A stretch of DNA of 59,563 nucleotides. It comes from Candidatus Methylobacter oryzae. Lineage in GTDB: Bacteria > Pseudomonadota > Gammaproteobacteria > Methylococcales > Methylomonadaceae. Shown here in pieces: positions 24,693 to 34,800 of this stretch. Below the pieces are notes generated by a model, which was not told where the DNA came from, did no database searches, and worked only from the letters and a program-made list of their open reading frames with translations. Numbering within the stretch: position 1 is the stretch's first letter; each line of letters starts with the position of its first letter. The position numbers and the translations under genes were made by a program. Location of the stretch: assembly GCA_945861405.1 (NCBI GenBank), contig CAMAUL010000013.1, forward strand, positions 1-59,563, read 5' to 3'.

Positions 24693-25423
24693 GCGTGTCT
24701 TCTCTCTCTGGGGGTTTTGCGTATGAGTAAAGTGGCGAGATAGCCCATCGCCGATGTGGCGCATAAATCGCTGACATCGTCGGCCAGCATTTCGTCCGCC
24801 AAACCAATGCGGCGGGCAAATGCGCAATGCTCGGCAATGCCCATTTCATGAAGCAGGGCCAGTACCCAGGGCAGGCGCGCGCCGATTTTCATCAGCACGA
24901 CGATGTCATGGCTTTCGATGTCTTGCCGCAGCGCGGCCGCATCTTCGGGGCAGGGCAGAATTAGGGTGCGCTCTTTCCCTACACCCAGCGGCCAGCCCAT
25001 AGCCGAGGCCGCAGCCGCATAGCTGGTGATGCCGGGGAAGGTGCGGTGCGGGAAGTCTGGCAAATACTCGCGCAAGGCGGCCAATATATAGCCGTAAGTG
25101 GAGTAGGTGAGGCTGTCGCCGATGGTCAGATAAGCCACGTTCAGGCCTGCGCGCAAATCGACGGCGATGGTCTCAGCCAGTTGTGCGTAATGCTCGCTCA
25201 GCACGGTGCGGTCAGGATCCATGGTGAACTCGATTTCCCGTATCCGTTCCTGAGCGATGTCTATGCCTGCTAAGCATTGCAGGGCTACCGATGTGTCGGA
25301 ACTATGCGCTCGGGGGGCGTAAATGATGTCGGCCTGTTGTAATGCCTCAACTGCGGCTAGCGGAATGTAACCCGCAGGCCCCGGCCCTACGCCTATGCCC
25401 CAGAATGTACCTAACGAACTCAT
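24689..25423 (-). CDS. cobI: Precorrin-2 C20-methyltransferase
   Basis: A 244-residue SAM methyltransferase (CobI/CbiL) adding the C20 methyl that later leaves with the extruded carbon. The motifs GVGPGPAGYIPLAAVEAL, YLTIGDSLTYSTYGYI and FPGITSYAAAASAMGWPL are typical. The gap to cbiD upstream (25424-25628) is filled by palindromic repeats, whereas it overlaps cobM downstream. Confidence 0.95.
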   Translation of the reverse strand: MSSLGTFWGIGVGPGPAGYIPLAAVEALQQADIIYAPRAHSSDTSVALQCLAGIDIAQERIREIEFTMDPDRTVLSEHYAQLAETIAVDLRAGLNVAYLTIGDSLTYSTYGYILAALREYLPDFPHRTFPGITSYAAAASAMGWPLGVGKERTLILPCPEDAAALRQDIESHDIVVLMKIGARLPWVLALLHEMGIAEHCAFARRIGLADEMLADDVSDLCATSAMGYLATLLIRKTPRERRHA

Positions 25424-25450
25424 ATTACTCCTCTCATAAGCAAGTGCTAT

Positions 25451-25588
25451 CTCATTCCCACGCGTTGCGTGGGAATGCAGTTAAGGCGCGCTACGCCGCG
25501 AGTGCGTAATCTTGGAAAACGTAGACAATGTAGCAAGGGACGCAACGCGTCCGGCATAGCATTCCCACGTAGCGCGTGGGAACGAGAA
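25451..25588. repeat. CATTCCCACGCGTTGCGTGGGAATG repeat pair in the cobI-cbiD gap
   Basis: Two dyads: ATTCCCACGCGTTGCGTGGG near 25453-25476 and TTCCCACGTAGCGCGTGGGAA near 25562-25582, with GCGCGCTACGCCGCG between them. Same family as the in-gene copy in cobN (33206-33302). Confidence 0.88.
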
Positions 25589-25628
25589 TAAGGTGCGGAG
25601 CACGTCTTATTCGGTTCGTGCTGCTTTC

Positions 25629-26801
25629 TCATACTTCTCCCAAGCTATCGCCTTGTAAATTAAATAACCGCACTTCAATCTTTTTCACAGCAGGCACTCT
25701 GGTCTGAACAAGCGCGGCGATGCGCTGTTCGATGTCTACCCACAATGCCTGTGCGCCGGGTTCGTTCTTTAATTTTTCCATTGCTGCTTCCACTGTGTTT
25801 GCCTGTGCCAGTTCTTGTACCAGACGGCTGTTAAACCCTCGTTCTGCCGCTATCCGGGCCACAACACTCATGGCCATGTCACTCTTGCTGGAGTGTGTGT
25901 CCCATACCCCATCCAACACTTTTGCAAGTTTGCCCGGATGCCCCAGCAGCCATAACACATCCAGATCACGCTGCTGTTCAGCCAATGCCTGCTGCATAAA
26001 GTCGAGCGCGTCGCCAAGAAAATTGGCGATCTGCACCGAGCGCTGTTCTGGTAAACCCAGCACCTCTCTTGCATAGGTTCTGCCGATTTTGCCAGGCAGC
26101 AAGGCGATGCTGTTTGCATCATTGCCCAGCGCGACGCGCACATAAACCTCAATTGAGGCAATCCAGGATGCCAGCGATAAGGGCTCGACTATGCCTGAGG
26201 TGCCGAGTATCGAGATGCCGCCGACTATGCCGAGCTTCGGATTGAAGGTCTTTTTGGCAATAGCCTCGCCGTTGACACAGCCTATGGTCAGATCGAAGCC
26301 TTCGTCTTTATTACCGCTCAGTTCGGCGACTGCCTGCCGCATCATCTTGCGTGGCGTCGGGTTGATTGCAGGCTCTCCTACCGCTACGCGCAAGCCGGGC
26401 TGGGTCGCTGTGCCGACTCCGTCACCGGCGAAAAAGCGTATTTCTCCTTTATCGTTTCTTCGCACTTCGGCAAAGATGGTGGCTCCGTGCGTGTTATCCG
26501 GGTCATCACCGCCGTCTTTGATCACTTCGGCCCGTGCCGCTTGTTCGTTTAGCCTGCGACTGTCCTGTATCGGCACGGTCAGGTAATGCGCATCGTCAGG
26601 CAGTGTTATCTGTACCTGAGCGCGACGCTCACCGTACAGCAACAGATAAAGCGCGGCTTTAACCGCAGCCGTGGCGCAGCTGCCCGTAGTGCGCCCGCGT
26701 CGCAAGCCGTTCGGAGCGAGGACGCTGAGATCGAATTCTTTAAGCTCCGATTGACTTATACCCGGTGCAGTATGCCATCGTTCCCACGCTCCAGTGCTCA
26801 T
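25629..26801 (-). CDS. cbiD: Cobalt-precorrin-5B C1-methyltransferase
   Basis: A 390-residue CbiD protein with RRGRTTGSCATAAVKAALYL near the N-terminus and GGISILGTSGIVEPLS in the middle. CbiD is the C1 methyltransferase of the oxygen-independent route, so ring contraction here follows the anaerobic chemistry. The start is uncertain: ATG at 26801 lies beside the repeat-derived sequence CGTTCCCACGCTCC, so the first 20 or so residues (MSTGAWERWHTAPG) may be acquired from a repeat. Repeat DNA flanks both ends of the gene. Confidence 0.92.
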   Translation of the reverse strand: MSTGAWERWHTAPGISQSELKEFDLSVLAPNGLRRGRTTGSCATAAVKAALYLLLYGERRAQVQITLPDDAHYLTVPIQDSRRLNEQAARAEVIKDGGDDPDNTHGATIFAEVRRNDKGEIRFFAGDGVGTATQPGLRVAVGEPAINPTPRKMMRQAVAELSGNKDEGFDLTIGCVNGEAIAKKTFNPKLGIVGGISILGTSGIVEPLSLASWIASIEVYVRVALGNDANSIALLPGKIGRTYAREVLGLPEQRSVQIANFLGDALDFMQQALAEQQRDLDVLWLLGHPGKLAKVLDGVWDTHSSKSDMAMSVVARIAAERGFNSRLVQELAQANTVEAAMEKLKNEPGAQALWVDIEQRIAALVQTRVPAVKKIEVRLFNLQGDSLGEV

Positions 26802-26809
26802 CGTTATAC

Positions 26810-27060
26810 ACAAGTATTTAAAAGCACGTCATCCCGGCAGGGATTGCCGGGATCCACGACTGCACGGATGCAGGAGGTAGAGCAATGCCTGGAGCAATTG
26901 CCGAGAAGCCATGGAATTGGCGATACCGAAACAAACAGCAAGTATCACTATAGGGATTTCTAAATAAAACCAAGGACTCACATCCCTGTGCTCTGGATTC
27001 CGGCAATCCCTGCCGGAATGACGGTGTACCACAGACACTTGTGTATAAAGATGTAAATAT
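26810..27060. mobile_element. MITE-like element with TATACACAAGT ends, carrying element A
   Basis: TATACACAAGT near 26812 is mirrored by ACTTGTGTATA near 27038. Inside, GTCATCCCGGCAGGGATTGC (26829 on) pairs with GCAATCCCTGCCGGAATGAC (27003 on). A copy of element A sits next to the left inner arm. It fills the gap between cbiD and cbiX-cbiC. Confidence 0.82.
26857..26905 (+). repeat. Element A copy 5 (intergenic, nested in a MITE)
   Basis: CGACTGCACGGATGCAGGAG then GTAGAGCAATGCCTGGAGCA and ATTGCCGAG. AGGAGGT-N6-ATG is intact; the first dyad has one change (CAT to CAC). Confidence 0.93.
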
Positions 27061-27092
27061 GAGCGCTCCAGCGTGGGAAAGATAAATATGCG

Positions 27093-28676
27093 TCATTCGC
27101 GTTCCATTGCAATGGCTGAGCCATACTCGGCGAGTTGATTCACCGCATCGATCATCAACCCGTTAACGACAGTTGCCGCCCACGGCGAACCGCCGCGTGT
27201 GCCACTGTTGGTGATGCGCGGCACTTGCAGGCAGCGTTTTAACTCCGCCTTCGACTCGCAGGTTCCGACAAAGCCGACCGGCAAGCCGATCACCAGTTGC
27301 GGCCGCCAGCCGTGCTTGCGGATCAGGCGCACAGCTTCCATGATCGCCGTCGGCGCATCGCCTATCGACAGCACGATATCGTTACCGAATTTTTCGAAAG
27401 CGCGCCGTATTCCGGCTGCGGAGCGGGTGATGCCCTGCGTTTGCGCCATCAGCGCCGTTTCGCGGTCATGCACCCCGCACCAGGTTTCGATGCCGAGTTG
27501 TTCAAGCAGCGCGCGTTTTAGGCCGGTCTGCACCATGGTCACGTCAGTTACCACACGCTTGCAGCGGAGCAAGGCGCGGATGCCGGTTTCGACCGCGCCC
27601 GCCGAAAAATAAATGTCATCGACTGCATTAAAATCGCCGCTGGTATGCACCAGTCGTTGCAGTACGGTTAAATGCGCCTCGGGAAAGACAGACCAGTCGC
27701 GCCCGGCAGCGATGATGCGGAAACTTTCGGCTTCTATCGGATGCGGCACATAAGGAGCAAATTCTGTTGCAGCTTCAGCCGAAGCTTCTTTTTCCGTCAG
27801 GCCGCGCACCTGAAGGTGATGGGGATGTTGCGGCTCGCCGACCTGTTCTTCAAAGCCGACGATTTGCACCCGGTATTTGCACAGCGAGCAGTTCATCGCG
27901 GCACGGCCTTCCACGGCTTCCTGCGCTCTGGCGATCAGCACATCGGCGACATTCGGGTGCACGCCGAGATAACCTGCCTTGAGCACTTCAAGCTCAGGTT
28001 CGCGTTCCTGCAATGCATCGGCGGCTTCATAAATACGCTTGACCAAGATGCCGTCGAACAGGAAAAACGGTACTACGATCAGCCGTGCATAGCCCAGCTT
28101 GGCGGCGGCGCGCAAACCGTCAGCGACCAGCGGTTTGGCCGTGCCTGAATAGCATACGTAGGACGCGCCAAAGCCCATGCCTTCCTCGATCATGCGGGCG
28201 AATTTGGAGACTTCGCCATTGGCATCGGGGTCGGTGGTGCCTCGACCGGCCAGCACCAGACAGGTGTCGGCGTGGCGGACAGTTTTGGGCGATGTCGCTT
28301 CGGCTTCGACTATGCGTTGTTGAACCACTTGCAGCAACAGCGGATGCAAGCCCATCGGTGCGCCGAAATGAAAATTGATGTCGGGATGTTCGCGCGCAAA
28401 GGTCAGCAGCTCGCTAGGCATGTCGTTTTTGGCATGGGTTGCGGCCAGCAATATGCTGGGCACCATGACGATTTGTTTGCTGTCCGCTTTCAATTGATCG
28501 GCAATGGCTTGGTCGATAGTCGGGCTGGCGAATTCCAGGTATCCGTGGCTAACCTGATGCTGCGGTGCGCGTTCCTTAACCAGTTCAACCAGCTGCTCGA
28601 ATTCCCGTATGCCGTCGGCGTCGCGGCTGCCGTGGCCTGCGATAACGATGCCGAATTGTTGTGTTTCAGCCTGCAT
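27093..28676 (-). CDS. cbiX/cobH: Fusion of sirohydrochlorin cobaltochelatase CbiX and precorrin-8X methylmutase
   Basis: Residues 1 to about 255 are a long-form CbiX with two homologous halves ([14 protein letters not shown] and [15 protein letters not shown]). These are followed by MNCSLCKY at about 261, the MxCxxC metal/Fe-S motif of long CbiX, and a short His cluster (PQHPHH). From about residue 310 a complete CobH/CbiC follows: [11 protein letters not shown], the catalytic His in LVHTSGDF, and [15 protein letters not shown]. One polypeptide would thus insert cobalt into sirohydrochlorin and later migrate the C11 methyl to C12. The start at 28676 overlaps cbiE by 11 bases. Confidence 0.9.
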   Translation of the reverse strand: MQAETQQFGIVIAGHGSRDADGIREFEQLVELVKERAPQHQVSHGYLEFASPTIDQAIADQLKADSKQIVMVPSILLAATHAKNDMPSELLTFAREHPDINFHFGAPMGLHPLLLQVVQQRIVEAEATSPKTVRHADTCLVLAGRGTTDPDANGEVSKFARMIEEGMGFGASYVCYSGTAKPLVADGLRAAAKLGYARLIVVPFFLFDGILVKRIYEAADALQEREPELEVLKAGYLGVHPNVADVLIARAQEAVEGRAAMNCSLCKYRVQIVGFEEQVGEPQHPHHLQVRGLTEKEASAEAATEFAPYVPHPIEAESFRIIAAGRDWSVFPEAHLTVLQRLVHTSGDFNAVDDIYFSAGAVETGIRALLRCKRVVTDVTMVQTGLKRALLEQLGIETWCGVHDRETALMAQTQGITRSAAGIRRAFEKFGNDIVLSIGDAPTAIMEAVRLIRKHGWRPQLVIGLPVGFVGTCESKAELKRCLQVPRITNSGTRGGSPWAATVVNGLMIDAVNQLAEYGSAIAMERE

Positions 28677-29385
28677 TCGGTAACTGCTCCGTTGCGGGTT
28701 CAATCTGGCTGGACATCGGTGTGCGGGTGCGGATTAACATGATGCTCATGTCGCTGAATTCCTGTGTCGCACAGTCGGCGAGCGTGCCGTGCCATTCCGC
28801 TTCCGAGCGGGTCAGGTTTTCCCAAACTTCGGTCGGATGATCGGGCGATATGCCTTGCTCCAATAAATAAGCCGCGATATGGCGAGGCATGAAGGAACGC
28901 GCCTCGTCCCACGGGCAGGGAATCACAATCGCGTTGCGCTGGTCTTGCAGCACATGCACCAGATGTTGCTTAAACGGGGTCAAATCGCCGCGACGGTGGA
29001 AAGTGATGAACGTCGTTTCGTCGAAACAGACCTTGGCGCGCGACGCGAGTATCTGCGCCGAAGAAATGCCCGGCACGGTTTCGACCGGATGGCCGCAAGC
29101 GCGCTCGACCCGCTCCAGATATTGAAAGCCGCTAAAGTGAATATCGCCCATGAACACCACGACGCAGTTCTTGCCCGCATGGTGTTCAATTGCCACCTTC
29201 GCTAATTGTTCGGTTTGGTCGCGGTAATTCATTAGCACGGTTTGCGCGGTATCGGGAATCAGGCTTTGCACGACATTAATGACGGCATCGAATCCGGCGA
29301 CCACGTCGGCATTGCGGATCAGTTCCGCGCCGCGCTGGGTCAGATAAGCCACGTCGCCGGGGCCTGCGCCTATGCAGATAATCAT
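28666..29385 (-). CDS. cbiE: Precorrin-6Y C5-methyltransferase subunit (CbiE / CobL N-terminal type)
   Basis: A 239-residue SAM methyltransferase of the corrin family: [20 protein letters not shown] at the start, [17 protein letters not shown] and [17 protein letters not shown]. It matches the CbiE half of CobL; the CbiT (C15 methylating, decarboxylating) half is not attached, and no separate cbiT is present in the window. The C-terminal 25 residues look disordered. It overlaps cbiX-cobH. Confidence 0.85.
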   Translation of the reverse strand: MIICIGAGPGDVAYLTQRGAELIRNADVVAGFDAVINVVQSLIPDTAQTVLMNYRDQTEQLAKVAIEHHAGKNCVVVFMGDIHFSGFQYLERVERACGHPVETVPGISSAQILASRAKVCFDETTFITFHRRGDLTPFKQHLVHVLQDQRNAIVIPCPWDEARSFMPRHIAAYLLEQGISPDHPTEVWENLTRSEAEWHGTLADCATQEFSDMSIMLIRTRTPMSSQIEPATEQLPNAG

Positions 29386-29399
29386 AATTGATCCTTATT

Positions 29400-29462
29400 A
29401 ATTGGTGTTTCTGTCCACGAAAAACACGAAAAATTGTAGGGTACGGCTGTGCGTAACCTAAT
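29400..29462. repeat. Small repeats between chlI-chlD and cbiE
   Basis: GTCCACGAAAAACACGAAAA (a dispersed family) followed by GTAGGGTACGGCTGTGCGTA fill the 79-base junction. Confidence 0.6.
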
Positions 29463-29464
29463 CC

Positions 29465-31405
29465 TCATTTAATACACCCACGTACCGTAAGCGCCAAGTT
29501 TTCCGCCGATAATTCTTCCAGGGTCAGGTATTCAGCGCCCAAGGCCTGCGCCAGTTGACGGGCTCTCCCTAAGCGCAAATAACCGGTTTCGCTATCAAGT
29601 ACCAGGGCGGGTACGCCGCGTTCTGCAATTAATCCTGCAAATCTTAATGACTCCTGCCAAGGATTGTTGCCATCGCTCAGTGCAACATTGGCTTTGCCGT
29701 CGCTAAGCAGTACCAGCAACGGCGGCATGGCGGTTTTTTCCAGCGTTTCCAGTGCTGCAGACAGCGCATGAGGCAACGGTGTGCGGCCGCCGGTAGGCAG
29801 TTCGCGCAGGTTTTGTTCGGCAAGGTCGACGCTGCGGGTAGGCGACAGTAATAGCTGTGCGGATTCGCCGCGAAAGCTGATAACCGCGACTTCATCACGT
29901 TGCTGGTAGGCATCGGTAAGCAGCGATAACACGGCGCCTTTGACCGCTTCCATACGCCGTTGCGCTGCCATGGAGCCGGAGGCGTCGACGACAAACAAGA
30001 TCAGGTTGGCGGTTCTGCCGGTACGGATCTGCTGATGCAAATCGTCCTTTGTCACCTGGAAATCGGCTGAACCTCGAAGCGCCGCGCTACGCAATGTCGC
30101 GCCGACGGCGAGACTGTTTGGATTCTGATCCGGTACGACCCGCACCACACGACCACGCGGGGCATCTTGCGCTGTGCTGCGTTTGCCGGAAGCGTAGCGG
30201 TTGGCAAGCGTATCGACTTCTATTTTTCGTATATTACCGGCAGATGCGGAGGCAAAGACTTGTTGTTGGTCTTGCGAATCACCGTTATCTTCGACTGCAT
30301 GGATGCAGGAGGTAGAGCAATGCAGGGAGCAATTGCCGAGATTATTTTCCTGCTCGGTATCGTCATCGTCGGATTCGCATTCATCAGGCGGTTGTAACGC
30401 CTGTTGCATCAGCTCATCAAGCTGCTCTTGATCCAGTCCCGGCTGCTCGAACGGCTTGCGCCTGCGTCGGTGCGGCAGCACCAGTTCTGCGGTGCTGCGT
30501 ACGTCTTCCGGTGTTACTTGCGGTCGGCCTTCGAGTGCCGCCAATGCGCGCGCCGCTTTGTGCATCACGATGTCGGCGCGAAGGCTCGCTACCTCGAATT
30601 CGCAACATAAATGACTGATCAGATCGAGTAGCGCATCATCCAGCGTCACTTCAGGCAGCAGCTGCTGCGCCGTGGTCAGCCGGTGTCGCAATGCCTGCTG
30701 CTCCTGTATCCAGGCGGCAGCGTAAGCCGTAGGATTTGCCTCGAATGCGATGCGGCGGCGCACGACCTCGGAGCGCAAAACTTTGTCGCGCGGCGCGGTT
30801 ACTTCAACCATCAGACCGAAGCGATCCAGCAATTGCGGACGCAAGTCGCCTTCCTCCAGATTCATCGTGCCTATCAGCGTAAAGCGGGCAGGGTGGGTGA
30901 CCGACAGACCTTCGCGCTGCACCGCATTAACGCCCATTGCCGCCGCATCCAGCAGTACATCGACCAGATGGTCGGGCAGCAGGTTGACTTCGTCGATATA
31001 GAGTATGCCCCGGTGCGCCGAAGCCAGCAGGCCGGGCTTGAAAACGCGTTGACCGCCCTTGAGCGCCTGCTCCAAATCCAGGGTGCCGATCACGCGGTCT
31101 TCGGTCGCGCCCAGCGGCAGGGTGACGAAAGGCACGGTGCTCGCTTGCGCTGTTGCATGCTCGGTGTTGCAGGTTTCGCAGTGCTGATAGGGCGCGCCGG
31201 GAGCGCAATTGAACGCGCAACCGGCAACCCGTTCGATTAGCGGCAGGATGTCAGTCAACGCCCGCGCCGCCGTGCTTTTTGCGGTGCCTTTGTCGCCGCG
31301 TATCAATACGCCGCCCAGCGACGGATCGACGGCGCATAGCAGCAACGCAGTCTTGAGCTGGGTTTGTTCGACGATGGCGGAAAAAGGGAAGGTGGTCTGG
31401 TTCAT
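29465..31405 (-). CDS. ChlI-ChlD fusion, AAA+ and VWA subunit of a cobalt/magnesium-type chelatase
   Basis: Partner ATPase for the CobN chelatase, replacing CobS/CobT. The 646 residues hold an N-terminal AAA+ module (Walker A GDKGTAKSTAARAL near residue 36; Walker B GILYIDEVNLL), an acidic linker, and a C-terminal VWA domain with the MIDAS motif VVDASGSMAA. A CAFN...HCETC Cys cluster lies near residue 65-80. Residues about 355-371 (LGNCSLHCSTSCIHAV) come from element A in reverse orientation within the linker. Position between cobN and cbiE supports the cobalt rather than magnesium role. Confidence 0.93.
   Translation of the reverse strand: MNQTTFPFSAIVEQTQLKTALLLCAVDPSLGGVLIRGDKGTAKSTAARALTDILPLIERVAGCAFNCAPGAPYQHCETCNTEHATAQASTVPFVTLPLGATEDRVIGTLDLEQALKGGQRVFKPGLLASAHRGILYIDEVNLLPDHLVDVLLDAAAMGVNAVQREGLSVTHPARFTLIGTMNLEEGDLRPQLLDRFGLMVEVTAPRDKVLRSEVVRRRIAFEANPTAYAAAWIQEQQALRHRLTTAQQLLPEVTLDDALLDLISHLCCEFEVASLRADIVMHKAARALAALEGRPQVTPEDVRSTAELVLPHRRRRKPFEQPGLDQEQLDELMQQALQPPDECESDDDDTEQENNLGNCSLHCSTSCIHAVEDNGDSQDQQQVFASASAGNIRKIEVDTLANRYASGKRSTAQDAPRGRVVRVVPDQNPNSLAVGATLRSAALRGSADFQVTKDDLHQQIRTGRTANLILFVVDASGSMAAQRRMEAVKGAVLSLLTDAYQQRDEVAVISFRGESAQLLLSPTRSVDLAEQNLRELPTGGRTPLPHALSAALETLEKTAMPPLLVLLSDGKANVALSDGNNPWQESLRFAGLIAERGVPALVLDSETGYLRLGRARQLAQALGAEYLTLEELSAENLALTVRGCIK
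30292..30340 (+). repeat. Element A copy 6, antisense in the chlI-chlD linker
   Basis: Near-consensus 49-base copy with intact CTGCATGGATGCAG, AGGAGGT-N6-ATG and GCAATTGC. The host gene reads it on the other strand as an uninterrupted 16-residue insert. Confidence 0.96.
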
Positions 31406-31418
31406 CTTAAAAAAGCAG

Positions 31419-31790
31419 TTTTTCCACGAAAGACACGAAAAAAATCAATGAAGCCGCCTGTAAAAAAATTACGCTCGTTCCTAAGCCCTCGGAGTTCAAA
31501 GCTGGCTTTGAACATTACAGCAAAGTAGGCCGAAATAAGCTGATTTGAGCGGCAGCGAGAATTAGCGTTTCCGGCAAGCATTTGAGTATGCCGGAAACGC
31601 CACCTCGCGCTATGCGCTTGGATGGTCTTATTCCGGCCTACTTGGCTAGCAGGAACTGACCGGAGTGCAAGCTTTGCTTGCCAAAGCAGGCGAAGCCTGC
31701 ACTCCAGCGTCAAGGTCATTTTGGTGTCAATGGAATCTTGACAGCTACATGAATATTTTCGTGCTTTTCGTGTATTTTGTGGACAAAAAA
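31419..31790. repeat. Repeat-filled gap between cobN and chlI-chlD
   Basis: 400 bases with no gene. It contains CCACGAAAGACACGAAA (31419), GAGTTCAAAGCTGGCTTTGAA (31495; also at 48075), and nested dyads AAGTAGGCCGAAATAAG / CTTATTCCGGCCTACTT with an inner GCGTTTCCGGCA / TGCCGGAAACGC. The double hairpin GAGTGCAAGCTTTGCTTG / CAGGCGAAGCCTGCACTC lies at 31662-31709, and TTTTCGTGCTTTTCGTG near 31755. Confidence 0.85.
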
Positions 31791-31805
31791 TATTTTCCAT
31801 AGGCA

Positions 31806-34800
31806 TTATGCGCCGCGCGGTGTTTCGCCGCGCGCTTCCAGTAAGGTTTCGCTATGCAGGTATAAAGCCTGCAATGCGTCCAGCGTCTGTTGCTGCGGCT
31901 CTGCCCACATGCCGCGACTGGCGGCTTCCAGCAAGCGTTCGGCAATGGCGTTTTGCGCCCACGGGTTGGCTTGTTCCAGAAAGCGCTGCATTTCGGGATC
32001 CATCGCGTAAGTCTCGGCGACTTGCTCGTACATCCAGTCGTCCATCACCTGCGCGGTGGCATCGTAGCCGAATAAATAATCGACGGTCGCAGTCAGTTCC
32101 AAGCCGCCTTTGTAGCCGTGACGGCGGATGCTGTCCAGCCATTTAGGGTTGACGACCCGCGAGCGGAACACACGCAAGGTCTCTTCCTTCAAATCCCTCA
32201 CTTGCGCCCGTGACGGATCGTGGCTGTCGCCGAAATACTTGCGCGGCTGTGATCCGGTCAAGGCCCTGATCGTGGCGATCATGCCGCCGTGAAATTGCAG
32301 GTAATCGTCGCTGTCGAAAATGTCGTGTTCTCGGTTATCCTGGTTATGCAATGCGACCTGGACGCCGGATAGGCGGGTTCGGAACGCATCGCGCTGATCG
32401 TTGCCTTGTTGGTCGCGACCGTAGGCATAGCCGCCCCAGTTGACATAGGCTTCGGCAAAATCAGCATCGGCCTGCCAGTTTTTTTCCTGGATCAACGGCA
32501 ATATGCCCGCTCCGTAACTGCCGGGTTTTGCGCCGAAGATGCGGAAGGCCGCGCGTTGCGAGGCTTCATCTTCGCTCAGGCCTTTGCCTATCCATTCGCC
32601 TAGTTCGGCAAGATAATGCTTGCGGACAAAGTTTTGCGACAGCGGTTCGTCCAGCGCAATCACGGCATTGACAGCGTCATCAATCAAATCGATCAGCTGC
32701 GGGAAAGCGTCGCGGAAAAAACCGCTGATGCGGGTCGTAACATCGATGCGCGGGCGTTTTAATTCGGCTAGCGGGATGACTTCAACGCCGGTCAAGCGGC
32801 GGTTTTCGGCTTGCCACACCGGGCGTACGCCGAGCAGCGCCAAAATTTGCGCCACATCGTCGCCGTGGGTGCGCATCGCACTGGTGCCCCAGATGCTGAT
32901 CGCCACGCTCTCGGGATAATCGCCGGTTTCTCGTACGTAGCGCGACAGCACTTCATTGGCAAGTTGCTGTCCAACACGCCAAGCGGATTGGGAGGGCACA
33001 CTGCGCGGATCGACCGAGTAAAAATTGCGTCCCGTTGGCAGGATGTGCGCCATGCCCCGTGTCGGCGAACCGCTGGGGCCTGCCGGTACATAGCCGCCGG
33101 AGAGGCCGCGCAGCAGGTTGTCGATTTCGTCGGTGGCGCGGGCGAGGTTGGGGGCTAACTCGCAGCAGGCAAAATTTAGTATGCGCCTTATGGCAGTGAA
33201 ATCATCGTTCCCACGCTCTGCGTGGGAATGCAGACTGAACCGCTCTGCGGTTCGGGACGCTGGAGCGTCCCCGACTGGGTTACCACGCAGAGCGTGGGAA
33301 CCATAAACACTGGTATCAAAGGTTTTACTGATAGCTTGGTCTATGGTTAATTCGGAATAAGCGTGTGCCTGCAATTCAGTGAATAATTGTTTGCATAACA
33401 CTTCGATAGTTTCCAGCACATCGGCATGAGTGGGCAAAGGCCGTCCGGCCAACTTTTCAAGTTCAGGCATTGCTTGTTCCAATCGACGGCCCTGATGCTC
33501 CAGCAGCGAATCCATGCTCAGGCCGAATAATCGCGCAATTTCTATAGGCATTCCGGGAATGTCCTGATTCGGCAAGCGGGTAAGTGAGACCAGCATGTCG
33601 GTCAGTTGCTCGTTTTTGGGAGCCTGTCCGAGTATATGCAAACCGTCGCGGATTTGCGCCGCGCCCAGTTCGCACAGGTAGCCGTCCAGATCCTCAATCA
33701 AATGCGCGACATCGGCACCGGCCATTTTGGTTAACAGTTCGGGCAGGCCATCTTTGTCATGGTGATGATCGCCATCATCGTGGTCATGGTGTTCGTCGTC
33801 GTGATCGTGGTCATGCTCGTGATGATGTTCGTCATGGTCGTGACCGTGATGCTCATGATGATCGGCATGGTGGTGCTGATCTTCATGATCGTGATGATGT
33901 CCATGATGGTCGTCATCGTGATCATGGTCATGGTCATGATGCAACAGCCGGGCTTGCAAGTCAGCATCCAGGTTGGTTTCTTTGACCAAATCCCAAATCT
34001 GTTGTTGCAACAACGGCAGTTTGGCAGGATCGAGCACTTCCACCTGATAATATTCATCGACCAGCTGGGTCAGCTGGGCCAATGCGCCGTAAGTGTCGGC
34101 GGTGGTCATCGGCGGCGTCAGGTGATCGACGACGACGGCATGGGCGCGGCGCTTGGCCTGTGCGCCTTCGCCGGGATCATTGATAATGAACGGGTAAAAT
34201 AATGGCATATCGGCCAACAGCGCATCGGGAAAACAGTTTTCCGACAAGCCAACGCCTTTGCCCGGCAACCATTCGAGCGTGCCGTGCTTGCCGACATGCA
34301 CGATGGCATCGGCCTTCCATTCGTCGCGCAACCAGCGATACAGCGCATAGTAATGGTGGGTGGGTGGCAAGTCGGGCTGGTGGTAAATCGCGTCGGGATC
34401 CATGCCGTAACCGCGCGGAGGCTGCAATGCCACAAAACTATTGCCGAGCTCCAGACCTGCCAATGAGATATGACCATCATGCACATAAGCCTCGCCCGGC
34501 GCAGCTCCCCATTGCGCGGTCATCTTGTCCTGCATTTCAACGGGCAAGTCGTCAAACCATGCTTGATATTGAGCTGCCGATACGCGACCAACCGCATGGT
34601 TTAGTTGTTCGCTGGTGAGATAAGTATTGTCGTAAGCGCACCGGTCGATCAGTTCGTGGATCAGCACCGTGCCGCTTTCCGGGAGCCCTCCGATGTTATA
34701 ACCGGCAGCCTGCATGGCTTGCAGAATCCGCATCAGTGACGCCGGTGCATCCAGGCCGACTGCATTGCCGATTTGCGACGCCTTGCTATTGGAGTTGGTG

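Noticed and set aside
30319..30396. Short plus-strand ORF starting at the ATG of element A inside chlI-chlD (MQGAIAEIIFLLGIVIVGFA)
   Set aside because: It has a good SD-ATG and a hydrophobic product, but lies antisense to a conserved gene. Listed only as a consequence of the element's built-in start signal.
33584..34202. Long plus-strand and alternate-frame ORFs rich in His, Arg or Met-Val-Ile
   Set aside because: All are shadows of the repetitive His/Asp codons of cobN, which matches its family before and after the tract.
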